Positions 8,600-16,951 of a stretch of DNA of 64,000 bases are shown here, piece after piece (within the stretch, counting starts at the first letter, position 1; each line of letters begins with the position of its first letter). A program made the position numbers and the translations under genes. Source of the DNA: Sulfurirhabdus sp043759595 (GTDB taxonomy: Bacteria > Pseudomonadota > Gammaproteobacteria > Burkholderiales > SMCO01); NCBI GenBank assembly GCA_043759595.1, contig JAYVLG010000173.1:1-64000 (forward strand). The letters run 5' to 3'. The notes below the pieces were generated by a model, which searched no databases, was not told the origin of the DNA, and saw only the letters and a program-made list of their open reading frames with translations.

Positions 8600-9742
8600 T
8601 CAAATCTTCAACCAGCTAAAAACAACAGAAAAGAGCGCATCAGCCACAATTATCACAAAAATAGCCTGAACTACGCTCACGGTCGTTTGCCTGCCGACAC
8701 TATCGGCACCATTACTTACCTGAAAACCTTGATAGCACCCTACCATAGCGATAATAACAGCAAACACCGGGGCTTTCCCTACACCCACCATAAAAGTGGA
8801 AAGGTTGATGGCATCTTCAAATCGATCTAAAAAATCGGCATATCCCACACCTAACTGAGATTTAGCCATGATCATTCCGCCCATTACACCCATCATATCG
8901 GAATATACGGTTAGCAACGGCAAAGCGATAACCAAAGCCAGCAATTTTGGTAGCACCAGCAATTCCATTGGCACTATACCTATAGTACGCAACGCATCGA
9001 TTTCTTCAGTCACCTTCATAGTGCCAATCTGGGCTGTAAATGCGGAACCTGAGCGACCCGCTACAATAATTGCAGTCAATAGCGGTGATAACTCCCTGAG
9101 CATGGATAACCCCACGAGATCGGCAATAAAAATATTGGCACCGTAGCGCTGCAATTGCTCAGCGCCTTGATAGGCAATCACAATGCCCATCAGAAAACCC
9201 AGCAACCCCACAATAGGCAACGCATTAAAACCAGCATGCTGCAAATTATACAAAATCGGTGACCAGCGGATACGTGAAGGCTGGTCGATTGACCGTAATA
9301 TCGCAATCGCACTCTCACCAAAAAATGCGAGCATACCAGTCAGCTGCTGCAAATGAGCCCAGGTCGACAACCCAATTTTACCCAGTAGATTGAGTTTGGA
9401 AGGCAGCACCTGAAAAGATATCTCAGTGTTTGCCAATTGAATCATTTCAAAGAGCGCTATTTGTTCTGGACGTTGCCCCTGCAACTTTATCACTTGCCCA
9501 CCCTCTTCAAGCTTATGAATAGCACGTTGCAAAAGCCAGGCTCCAGATGTATCAATGGAATTAATCGCATTCAAGTCAATGATCAGCTCACTACCTACAG
9601 GCCAATCAAAAACGGCAAGGCGTTGCTCAAGCTTGCCTACCCCCTTCAATGTCCAGTCACCGACACAATTAACGACCTTATCAGAGGTTGACAATTTTAT
9701 ATCAGCGTAAGCATCTGTATTGCGGGGGATATTAGTCGTCAT
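8600..9742 (-). CDS. MlaE-family permease with N-terminal STAS domain
   Basis: A 380-residue inner-membrane protein. Residues about 15-105 form a STAS-like domain (LIIDLNAINSIDTSGAWLL), the part that is the separate protein MlaB in E. coli. The remainder is a MlaE permease with the conserved EELSPLL-like segment (LRELSPLLTAIIVAGRSGSAF) and five or six membrane helices. The fusion explains the absence of a separate mlaB. First gene of the four-gene MCE operon; no MlaC-like periplasmic carrier is present here. Confidence 0.92.
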   Translation of the reverse strand: MTTNIPRNTDAYADIKLSTSDKVVNCVGDWTLKGVGKLEQRLAVFDWPVGSELIIDLNAINSIDTSGAWLLQRAIHKLEEGGQVIKLQGQRPEQIALFEMIQLANTEISFQVLPSKLNLLGKIGLSTWAHLQQLTGMLAFFGESAIAILRSIDQPSRIRWSPILYNLQHAGFNALPIVGLLGFLMGIVIAYQGAEQLQRYGANIFIADLVGLSMLRELSPLLTAIIVAGRSGSAFTAQIGTMKVTEEIDALRTIGIVPMELLVLPKLLALVIALPLLTVYSDMMGVMGGMIMAKSQLGVGYADFLDRFEDAINLSTFMVGVGKAPVFAVIIAMVGCYQGFQVSNGADSVGRQTTVSVVQAIFVIIVADALFSVVFSWLKI

Positions 9743-9887
9743 TTATACAAGGTTTAAAGTTATCTGCTTATGACATCAACCTTACCTGACGGCAATAAAT
9801 TCAGCAAGTAAATAGTCAACTTGATAGAGACTGCAGATTACTCAATTGGGTGCGCCATGCAGAAATCTCCTAGAACACTACCTAAAT

Positions 9888-10259
9888 TTACTGGTGGATA
9901 GTGTTAGTGCGCTTAAAAGACAAAATTTGCGCGTTCTTTATTATCGGGTTTTGCTGATTTGTAGTTGAGTATTTCCCCGTTAGCTTTTGCAACGCATGTA
10001 AAAACCCCTGATCAGACAAAATCGAATCCCACATCATCGAATATAGACGCACACAAGCTGATAGAGGGTTGGGGCTGCGCATTCGTTCCAAATCAATGCG
10101 CCATTGCAAACAATGCAAGCGGTGCTGCACCCGCACTGGCGCACGAGAAATTAACTTTTCTATTTCTTGTCTGCGCCTTTCTTCAAAAGCAACTGGATCT
10201 TCTTTGGCCAACGTCGCCCAATCAATGAAAGTCCTTTGTGGCGTATTAATATTGACCAT
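9888..10259 (-). CDS. DUF3135 family protein
   Basis: A 123-residue soluble protein matching the DUF3135 pattern: an acidic FIDWATLAKEDPVAFEERR start, then SRAPxRxQxRLxxLQWxID and RSPNPLSACVRLYSMMWDS. Function unknown. Two adjacent ATG codons occur (10262 and 10259); AAGGA lies three bases before the first and six before the second, so the second is preferred. The C-terminal 35 residues are polar and probably disordered. Confidence 0.75.
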   Translation of the reverse strand: MVNINTPQRTFIDWATLAKEDPVAFEERRRQEIEKLISRAPVRVQHRLHCLQWRIDLERMRSPNPLSACVRLYSMMWDSILSDQGFLHALQKLTGKYSTTNQQNPIIKNAQILSFKRTNTIHQ

Positions 10260-10262
10260 CAT

Positions 10263-10488
10263 TTGTCCTTTTCCATCAGAATTAAAAAGAACTTATATTT
10301 TTAATTGTAGCTATATCCATCAATAATTCAGATTAAACATAGTTATTTCAATGAAAAAAAATAGCACGTGAATTATGCAAGAATTCTCATGTCGTGAAAC
10401 CATCAGCTTACCCTGTAACGAAACTCGGCAAGCAGCATATCAGCGACGAAGTAATACTAAATTGATCTTAAGGGAATAGACAACAGAT
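10263..10488. other. Spacer between the DUF3135 and DUF455 genes
   Basis: A+T-rich, without a convincing gene. A 34-codon plus-strand frame beginning at the ATG near 10375 has no ribosome site and no recognisable product. Confidence 0.5.
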
Positions 10489-11313
10489 CTAACCTTGCGA
10501 AACGATATCTTCCAGCATTTTCATTTCTTCTTCAGTAAACCCGGCAGCCAAACGTGCCTCGGTGTGAAGCGGACCGCGAAGTTTTGGCGCATTGTACTCA
10601 CGTAACAATTGTCGAAAAGTAGCTATCGGCTCTAAACCGCGCTGACGACACAAATAGGCATACCAGCGGTTGCCAATAGCCACATGACCAATCTCATCGC
10701 GATGAATAATCTCAAGAATATCAGCAGCAGCCCTGTCACCACTGGATGCTAGTTTTTGCCTGATGGTGGGGGTTACATCCAGGCCACGCGCCTCTAGCAC
10801 ACGAGGAACCAGTGCCATACGAACCAGCGGGTCGTGGTCGGTAACAACGGCCATCTCCCATAACCCATTATGCGCCGTAAAATCACCATATTGAAAACCC
10901 AGGGTTCGTAAATGATCACGCAACAAAGCAAAATGATAAGCTTCCTCAGCAGCCACTTTTAACCAGTCGCCGTAATACGCTTCAGGCATATCACGAAAAC
11001 GGTAAACTGCATCCAGCGCTAAATTGATGGCATTGAATTCAATATGCGCCAAAGAGTGTATCAACGCAGCTCTGCCTTCAGGTGTAGAAAGCTTACGTTT
11101 TTCAACCAGCAGCGCTGACACAAGTTCCGGTTTTTCCGGATGACCTGGTATGGTAATAGATTCTATGGATGAAAGGTCTGCCTGGCAGGATAACTCGCCC
11201 AGCTCCCAGGCTTGACGCAATGCGGCAACCAGCGTCAGCTTGGTATCTGTATCTGAGGTTTGCAGGCAAGTAAATGCCCTATTGAAAAGATCATGTATCA
11301 AATCAAGCAGCAT
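10489..11313 (-). CDS. DUF455 ferritin-like protein
   Basis: A 274-residue helical protein of the DUF455 family, which adopts a ferritin-like four-helix fold. Candidate metal ligands are visible: E92 in HIEFNAI, E124 and H127 in EEAYHF, E174 in VLEARG, and E207 and H210 in HRDEIGH, giving the two ExxH pairs of di-iron ferritin-like enzymes. Physiological role not established; some relatives are annotated as hydroxylase-like. No operon partner within 60 bases. Confidence 0.85.
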   Translation of the reverse strand: MLLDLIHDLFNRAFTCLQTSDTDTKLTLVAALRQAWELGELSCQADLSSIESITIPGHPEKPELVSALLVEKRKLSTPEGRAALIHSLAHIEFNAINLALDAVYRFRDMPEAYYGDWLKVAAEEAYHFALLRDHLRTLGFQYGDFTAHNGLWEMAVVTDHDPLVRMALVPRVLEARGLDVTPTIRQKLASSGDRAAADILEIIHRDEIGHVAIGNRWYAYLCRQRGLEPIATFRQLLREYNAPKLRGPLHTEARLAAGFTEEEMKMLEDIVSQG

Positions 11314-11376
11314 CCGTATTCCAAATAAACAAAAAAGTGATCGGCAAGCAATCCGGATACCAGAAAAATTTAGGGG

Positions 11377-11883
11377 TTAACCAGCATCACCTAACTTTGC
11401 ATCCATAGTTGGATTTTTAAGCCATCCAGCCACATCTCCGCCAAGCTCTTCGCCAAGATTATCCAGGGTAGCGCACGCTCTGAAAGTTCCACCGATTGTT
11501 TTGCGGAGTGCCTCAAAACTTCCGATCACTTTTCCTTTCTCGCTCAGCTTACCCCGAATATGCGCCCACTTTGGCCCAGTAAATCCACCACCACCAATAG
11601 AATGCACCTGATCAATCATGATCACGAGTTTTTTACCTGAAAATTTTGTCAAGTCCTTATCTGTTACCTCAACACTTGAATTGGATTCTTTAACAATATT
11701 TTGTGCCAGCTTCTGGTTCCAGTCACAATCCTTTCGAATATCGTCATTCGCCGTATCACTATTTTCGTAAGGAATAGTAGCGCTGATCATAATTTTTTCA
11801 TCAGCATGCACTGGTACAGCAGAAAAGAAAAAAAGTGGGATAACGACACTCACAAGTCTTTTTATATCTGATCCTAAAATCAT
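11377..11883 (-). CDS. Hypothetical exported protein
   Basis: A 168-residue protein with a signal peptide (hydrophobic 10-22, VHA then DEK at residue 28). The mature part contains a Cys-Asp-Trp near the N-terminus, an IMIDQVHSIGGGGFTGPKW stretch, one further Cys (ACATL) and a short C-terminal helix. I do not recognise the family. The start at 11883 has GGGGAC upstream; a longer frame to 11928 lacks support and would spoil the signal peptide. It follows no operon partner closely. Confidence 0.6.
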   Translation of the reverse strand: MILGSDIKRLVSVVIPLFFFSAVPVHADEKIMISATIPYENSDTANDDIRKDCDWNQKLAQNIVKESNSSVEVTDKDLTKFSGKKLVIMIDQVHSIGGGGFTGPKWAHIRGKLSEKGKVIGSFEALRKTIGGTFRACATLDNLGEELGGDVAGWLKNPTMDAKLGDAG

Positions 11884-12157
11884 AGTTACGTCCCCAGTTA
11901 AATTGATTAAATACGCAGATTGTATCAACTATTCCTGACTCACAGAAATATCGATTGCCAAGCTAAACCAGGCCATATTTTACTGCCAATGAAAAAAAAT
12001 GACATAAGAATAATCGTTAAAATTCAATTTTTCTGTAATATTCCCTCGCAAACATATACATCTGGAAAAATAGCAGCAGGCTTATATTGATGTTCACTTT
12101 TACAGGTTTACTTTATAAACCACGTTCCGATTGATCAAGCAATAATTGGAGAAATAA

Positions 12158-12480
12158 ATGGCTGATATCAAAGCACTCTTGAAAATGATGCTTGAATTTC
12201 TTAACCTGAAGGGTGTGATATCGCAGCGCTTGCTTCCCGGGCTAAATGGCAAACAAGAGCTGGCCACAGAAGTTCTGCCGCAATCAGCCTACGTTACGGA
12301 CATGATCCAGAAGGGGCACAGACTCTCAAAGATGCAATCAAAAAAGGAACGGATGTCGGCATGCAGATTTTTGACGATTGCCTGTACACCCTGTACAAGA
12401 AAGGGAGAATCAGTAAGGAAGAAACCATAAGCAATGCTGATTCCCATACTGATTTGGCATTACGTATCAGGCTGACCTAA
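12158..12480 (+). pseudogene. pilU: pilU remnant (internal deletion plus frameshift)
   Basis: The first frame gives MADIKALLKMMLEF, like a PilT/PilU start, joined directly to LNLKGVISQRLLPGLNGK and on to VTDMIQKG, which belong near residue 270 of PilU. After a shift near the G run at 12312-12316 the other frame continues with TLKDAIKKGTDVGMQIFD, LYTLYKKGRISKEE, NADSHTDLALRIRLT and a stop at 12478-12480, the PilU C-terminus. The whole ATPase core (Walker A and B) is missing. GGAG sits before the ATG, so the original start signals survive. No other pilus ATPase gene is nearby. The reading as PilU rather than PilT rests on the NADSxxDLxLxIxL end. Confidence 0.82.
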
Positions 12481-12589
12481 CCCAGGCCAAACAAAACAAT
12501 ATGAATGTATCTTAATGATTTAACAAGAGAAAAAAATCTCCCTCGAAATTACGTCAAGCCATTCATCTTGCTCGGAGCAACCTCAAATA

Positions 12590-13300
12590 CTAAGCCGGCA
12601 ATTTACTGCGTATTGCATTGCGATCAAACCACCATGTATCTCCCACAATGGCCCCAATCACCAGACTCAGGCGAGGCAAAAATACTTGTGGATCGCGTAA
12701 TTCCAATTTATCCATCCATGCATTCAGCGCCTGCTGGTCTTGCACATTGCTATGCCGTTCGGCAACGCGAGCAATCAGATTATTAGCCAGCAGACTCTGG
12801 TCTTCGTGCTTTTCGTCATCGGCACGTATATCAATCACATAACGCGCAGTCACAGCTGCCAGTGCAGCGCCATCCGCGTGCTTGGGCGTTTCATCGACAA
12901 CATGGTCCAGCATGGCATAGGTCAGTTCAGGGTTTATCGGAAATGTCACTGCAAGCCACACCCCCATTCCCAGTGCGGGAATAGATTCTGGTTGCTCAGC
13001 CTGGTAAAGCACATTGCAGGCTTCTACGGCTTCTTGCCAGGATTCATTCTTCAACGCAGTTTCAAAAGCTTCGCGTGCCAGTGTCCAGGCTTTTTCCTTG
13101 CGCTCTAACGCTGTCAGAATCTCCGCGACATCCAGCTGCAAGGTAGCATGTTCCATCGATTGAACATTCTTGAGCTGAGAAAGTTGAAGCAGTTTTTCCT
13201 GTAATTGCTTCTCTAATTCTGCTTTATTTACTTCAGATGAGCTACCCTCTTCTTGCCCAACCAAACTGGCTAAATCTATATCAGTTTCATTTTTTATCAT
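12590..13300 (-). CDS. Hypothetical helical (TPR-like) protein
   Basis: A 236-residue soluble protein of unknown function. The N-terminal 60 residues are acidic and coiled-coil-like (KAELEKQLQEKLLQLSQL). The middle is rich in Ala, Glu and Leu with spacing like tetratricopeptide helices (AWTLAREAFETALKNESWQE). The end contains QVFLPRLSLVIGAIVGDTWW. No signal peptide or membrane segment is convincing. It is isolated between the pilU remnant and a 489-base gap. Confidence 0.6.
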   Translation of the reverse strand: MIKNETDIDLASLVGQEEGSSSEVNKAELEKQLQEKLLQLSQLKNVQSMEHATLQLDVAEILTALERKEKAWTLAREAFETALKNESWQEAVEACNVLYQAEQPESIPALGMGVWLAVTFPINPELTYAMLDHVVDETPKHADGAALAAVTARYVIDIRADDEKHEDQSLLANNLIARVAERHSNVQDQQALNAWMDKLELRDPQVFLPRLSLVIGAIVGDTWWFDRNAIRSKLPA

Positions 13301-13588
13301 AACTTATTTCTTGGAAAATAACTAAAAACAACAATTTTTGATTGCAAAGGACATCATTTTATCGTTAATTTGAGTAACAAAACCCAATTTATCAAAAAAA
13401 ACTGATTTTTAGCAAAAAGAGAACATAGCAGATATGATTAAGGCTAAATTATCGCCGCATTCAAAAGTCGATTCAAGAATACAAGAGATCGTGTCGGAAA
13501 CAACTTATTCAGCAATTGAGTGATGGTAAAAAAGTACTTCAATGCAAAGGACCAACACGTTTCGAAGAGAGCATATTTCAGGTAGAAA

Positions 13589-13618
13589 CAGTAAATTGCA
13601 GTAAATTGCAGTAAATTA
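13589..13618. repeat. Tandem decamer, three copies
   Basis: CAGTAAATTG repeats head to tail, the third copy degenerating to CAGTAAATTA. The unit is ten bases, close to one helical turn. No known function; possibly a slippage product. Confidence 0.75.
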
Positions 13619-13723
13619 TATTACTGGCGCACTCTTACCGAATCAAATAGTTATAAACTTAAACCAGAGTGCCAAATTTCAATTCGGAAAATACAGCACT
13701 TTTCAACAATAGCACAATCATTT

Positions 13724-13786
13724 AAAAACCCCGCTAAACACTCAGTCTACATAAAAAAGACTAAGTATTGCGAGGTTTTTAATTTT
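13724..13786. terminator. Bidirectional terminator-like hairpin
   Basis: AAAAACCCCGC at 13724-13734 pairs with GCGAGGTTTTT at 13770-13780 (one mismatch). An inner pair, ACTCAGTCT with AGACTAAGT, also has one mismatch. T tracts flank the stem on both strands. It lies immediately downstream of the PEP-CTERM gene and should end its transcript. Confidence 0.7.
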
Positions 13787-13789
13787 TAC

Positions 13790-14626
13790 TTACCGATGTT
13801 GCCGGCGCGATGCTACTAAACCAACCAGACCCAGCCCAACCAGTATCAAGGACATAGGTTCCGGCACATTATTGCTGGGAGGAACTCCTACAGGGGCGTA
13901 TGTATCACGGAACTCCCACGAAATCACATCATGATTTGCCCAAGCAGCCCCAGTACCGGAGGTAAAACCAACAAAAGCATTCGGAGTCCCCAACACAGTG
14001 GCCAGATTTACCGTGTAAGAAAGAATCGACGATGCTGGTCGAGAATCAACGTTGCTCAACCTGACTTCCAGCAAATTGGTCGCGCCATTGTAATCAACCC
14101 AGGAGAATAGATCATTTCCAGAATCAAGGATGACAGGCAGGCTAGTATTAAGAGCAACTGAACTTACACTTCCGTTAAGATCAATACCTACATGATTATC
14201 GCTATATCCATCACCGAAGCCATTATTCCAATTATCGAATTCAATTCCAACGCTATTTGGCAAACCATAGTAACCAATACCTCCGCCAGTACCACCAGCT
14301 GTATTTGAAACAGTTTGCACAACAAAAACCAGGCCATCTGCACCACCATTACCCTGATTGTTAAAATTAAATGCAAACTTGGTACTGAAAGAAACGTTAG
14401 ATGCTAGCGTGACAGCAGAAGTGCTAAATACAGATCCAGCCTGCCCTCCTGTTGCTGGAGTTACACGCAAAACATTTCGTGCACTTCCGTCAACCGCAGT
14501 TGCAGCATTACCATTCAACTGCAACCCTGCTGTTGAAGAAAAATCGGTAAAATTAATTGTCGTTGCAAAAGCACTCGCTGATACGGCGAAACTCAAGGCT
14601 ATCGCTAAAGTAGAGGCACGAAACAT
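13790..14626 (-). CDS. PEP-CTERM lectin-domain protein
   Basis: A 278-residue secreted protein. The signal peptide is residues 1-22 (ending SAFA before TTIN). The body is an L-type (legume-lectin-like) beta sandwich, with ADGLVFVVQ and GIEFDNWNN, the Asp and Asn residues of which usually bind calcium and sugar. The C-terminus is a PEP-CTERM sorting signal: VPEP at about 254, a hydrophobic helix and the basic end SRRQHR. An exosortase elsewhere should cleave and anchor it. Such proteins are linked to exopolysaccharide and biofilm matrix. No exosortase or polysaccharide gene lies in this window, so it is an isolated target. Confidence 0.88.
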   Translation of the reverse strand: MFRASTLAIALSFAVSASAFATTINFTDFSSTAGLQLNGNAATAVDGSARNVLRVTPATGGQAGSVFSTSAVTLASNVSFSTKFAFNFNNQGNGGADGLVFVVQTVSNTAGGTGGGIGYYGLPNSVGIEFDNWNNGFGDGYSDNHVGIDLNGSVSSVALNTSLPVILDSGNDLFSWVDYNGATNLLEVRLSNVDSRPASSILSYTVNLATVLGTPNAFVGFTSGTGAAWANHDVISWEFRDTYAPVGVPPSNNVPEPMSLILVGLGLVGLVASRRQHR

Positions 14627-14924
14627 GATTATCTCCTAAGGTAGTTTGATAATAATTAATAAGCAAATTTCATGCCGAATATATTTATCAATGAGTTAGG
14701 AGCATTTCTGAGCAAAGCAGCATATGCAATGTAAAAATTTTCGACAATAAAAAATGTAGAGTCGTGATGATCCGGCGTGCCTCAGTCCTGAATATTATTA
14801 GGGAAAGCGAGTTATTAAAGATTATTTACCGTTTTATTTATGTATTTTCCTGTAAAAAATTTCGACACAGCGAAATTTTAAAAAACTCAAAAAAATAAAT
14901 GCCTGAGAAAATACAAAATAATTG

Positions 14925-15539
14925 CTAAAATCGACCACCGGTTTTGTTAATGTAGTTGGATAAAGCCTGGCTTTCCATATTCATGTGCATCAGATTTGTA
15001 TGTGTAATGCGAAACAGCGATCGCATAACTTTGTAAACAATGCGGGGATGAGTCTCAAGCAGGGATTCAAACGCATCAGGTTCAAGGGTGTATACAGTTG
15101 ATTCACCAACAGAACGCAAGGTAGCCTGCCGTGGCTTTCGGTCAACGAACGCACGGGTTCCTGCGCATTCACCCGGTTTCATCGTATATACGACCCTTTC
15201 ATTACCATCCACTTTACTTGTGACTGATATCCGACCCTCAGTCAGGGCAAACAGGGTGGTGTTGGGTTCACCTTCGGTAACCAGCAGTTCGCCATCATGC
15301 AGTTTGCGAATCCCCATGATATTGGATAAAACCTGACATTCCTGAACAACCAGCTCTTCGGTTAGCGAAGAAATGCATGGTGGATTTTGTTGCTTTGAAC
15401 TACTCACTGAAATGCTCTCCTTTTGATAAGGTTTTTTAACCTTTTTTATTGTTGTGTCGGCTTTATGATTAGCCATTCCGCATAGTTTATGCGTAAACCT
15501 TATCTTGTTCAATAACCCTGAAGATATAAGCGAGATCAA
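14925..15539 (-). CDS. Stand-alone cyclic-nucleotide-binding-domain protein
   Basis: A 204-residue protein with one cNMP-binding beta-barrel domain at about 65-185: DGELLVTEGEPNTTLFAL, then GRISV, and the phosphate-binding-cassette region GECAGTRAFVDRKPRQATLR. The cassette Arg is present, but the family's usual Gly-Glu-x-Ala-Leu pattern is altered, so ligand binding is uncertain. There is no helix-turn-helix, so it is not a Crp-type regulator. The N-terminal 60 residues are basic and disordered. A later ATG at 15476 could be the start; neither start has a good ribosome site. Confidence 0.75.
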   Translation of the reverse strand: MISLISSGLLNKIRFTHKLCGMANHKADTTIKKVKKPYQKESISVSSSKQQNPPCISSLTEELVVQECQVLSNIMGIRKLHDGELLVTEGEPNTTLFALTEGRISVTSKVDGNERVVYTMKPGECAGTRAFVDRKPRQATLRSVGESTVYTLEPDAFESLLETHPRIVYKVMRSLFRITHTNLMHMNMESQALSNYINKTGGRF

Positions 15540-15792
15540 AAGCTATTAGTGAGATCAAATCAACAAAACTACTTTTAAATGTGATTAAATTTCAGCATTC
15601 GGTTTACTTTGAGCATGTAGCAATTCAACTGACAAATGCCTAAATCTACTAATATTTACGCTAGTAATTATGAACATGATCAACGCTCAAGTCCCATTCA
15701 ATGCAAATTTCTATAAGCAAGTAGTTCAAGGCTGGAGTTTGTTCGGTACAATTACCAAGGTGACCATTACACGCTAAATATACGGAAAAACA

Positions 15793-16128
15793 ATGAAATT
15801 TCACGAACTCGCTATCGGCCAGAAATTTGAATTCCAGGGTACCGCATTTATCAAAAGCACCCCCATGATCGCGAGTGCATTAGAAACTTCAACACAAAAA
15901 TTCATGGCACGATCAGCGACTGTCAAACCAATGGAGACATTAGTGGCATCACACAACTCAAGCCCTCCCAAACTATGCACTGAGCTTGTTAATAAGGCTT
16001 TTGAGACTTTTTATGCCGGTTGTCAGGATGCATTGGAAGAAATTCATGATGAACTGAGTTCTGAATCTTTTTTACTAGTTCAGGAAAAGCTAAACAATGC
16101 ACGTAAAATTTTCCTGAATTCGATTTAA
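15793..16128 (+). CDS. Conserved small hypothetical protein
   Basis: A 111-residue soluble protein beginning FHELAIGQKFEFQGTAF and containing FMARSATV at about residue 37, a pattern I associate with short uncharacterised betaproteobacterial proteins. The second half is helical. CGGA lies seven bases before the ATG. It ends 19 bases before the permease gene and probably shares its transcript. Function unknown. Confidence 0.6.
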   Translation: MKFHELAIGQKFEFQGTAFIKSTPMIASALETSTQKFMARSATVKPMETLVASHNSSPPKLCTELVNKAFETFYAGCQDALEEIHDELSSESFLLVQEKLNNARKIFLNSI

Positions 16129-16147
16129 GAAAGCGCCTTGCCTGCCC

Positions 16148-16897
16148 ATGCTTCTCGATTTTAATATTTACCAAACCATCGCTATTGCCTTGCTGTTTAT
16201 ATGGACTGGGTTTGTAAGAACAGGCCTGGGTTTTGGTGGTGCTGCATTAGGTCTGCCGCTGCTTCTGTTTATCAGCGACCAGCCCTTGTTATGGTTGCCT
16301 ATAATTGCTGTTCATCTCTTATTCTTTTCTGGACTGACGCTACGCACACGGCTGCACAACGTTGACTGGGCTTATTTGCGTTTTTCGTCCCTCTTTATCG
16401 TTCCGCCTGCGATTATAGGCGTCTTCGGACTGGTTAGCCTGCCCACCTTGTGGCTGAATATTTTCATTTACTCTATCACACTGTTTTACGGTGTTATCTG
16501 GTTATTGAACCGCGCAATTGAAAGCCGTCACAAAGTCGTGGATAAATTGCTGTTAATGCTGGGCGGTTATGTCGCTGGCACATCTTTAACAGGCGCGCCA
16601 CTGATGGTCGCAGTATTTATGCGCAATGTGCGCAAAGAACAATTGCGCGACACTTTGTTTGTCTTATGGTTTGCTTTGGTCAGCATCAAGATGACAACGT
16701 TTATCATTCTATCGGTGGACTTACACTTTCTGACTGCTTTGAGCTTGATACCGATTGCCTTCATTGGTCACTATATTGGATTGAGAGCACATGAAACCAT
16801 CAGCAAAAATGATATTATCTTTAAACGATGGATGGGCGGTGGACTGATTATTATTAGTTCGATGGGGTTATGGGGGCTGATATCACCCTTGTTTTAG
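16148..16897 (+). CDS. TauE/SafE (TSUP) family permease
   Basis: A 249-residue inner-membrane protein with about seven to eight hydrophobic helices. The TSUP hallmark GxGFGGAALGLPLL occurs near residue 28 and recurs in altered form near residue 140 (GGYVAGTSLTGAPLM), the internal repeat typical of this family. Family members export sulfite, sulfoacetate or similar sulfur-containing anions; the substrate here cannot be read. It probably forms a two-gene unit with the small upstream gene. Confidence 0.82.
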   Translation: MLLDFNIYQTIAIALLFIWTGFVRTGLGFGGAALGLPLLLFISDQPLLWLPIIAVHLLFFSGLTLRTRLHNVDWAYLRFSSLFIVPPAIIGVFGLVSLPTLWLNIFIYSITLFYGVIWLLNRAIESRHKVVDKLLLMLGGYVAGTSLTGAPLMVAVFMRNVRKEQLRDTLFVLWFALVSIKMTTFIILSVDLHFLTALSLIPIAFIGHYIGLRAHETISKNDIIFKRWMGGGLIIISSMGLWGLISPLF

Positions 16898-16903
16898 GTC
16901 ATA

Positions 16904-16942
16904 GCGCTAATTTTAACTTGTGTTTGGCAACAACTTTAGCGC
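16904..16942. terminator. Hairpin between convergent genes
   Basis: GCGCTAA (16904-16910) pairs with TTAGCGC (16936-16942), and an inner TTGT/ACAA pair is possible. It separates the permease gene from the convergent helicase gene, so a bidirectional terminator is plausible, but no adjacent T tract is present. Confidence 0.35.
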
Positions 16943-16951
16943 ACGCGGGTT

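Larger units (their letters stand above)
13301..13789. other. 489-base intergenic region
   Basis: Holds a three-copy ten-base tandem repeat and a bidirectional terminator-like hairpin (listed separately). A start-less open stretch from 13438 to 13614 on the plus strand reads like a small basic protein but has no ATG, GTG or ribosome site. A 28-codon frame from the ATG at 13434 is also unsupported. Confidence 0.5.

Noticed and set aside
7943..8830. A 295-codon open frame on the plus strand across the MCE permease and ATPase genes
   Set aside because: It is antisense to two genes with clear domain motifs, its product is low in recognisable structure and it has no ribosome site. Long antisense frames are expected opposite conserved genes.
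12120..12157. A second FNR-like box (TTGATCAAG) before the pilU remnant
   Set aside because: Only the left half matches; the right half does not give ATCAA at the correct spacing.
13438..13614. A start-less 59-codon open stretch in the 13.3-13.8 kb gap
   Set aside because: It lacks any start codon with a ribosome site and ends inside the tandem repeat; no family was recognised.
13589..13618. Start of a CRISPR array
   Set aside because: The repeat unit is only ten bases with no spacers and no cas genes are in the window.
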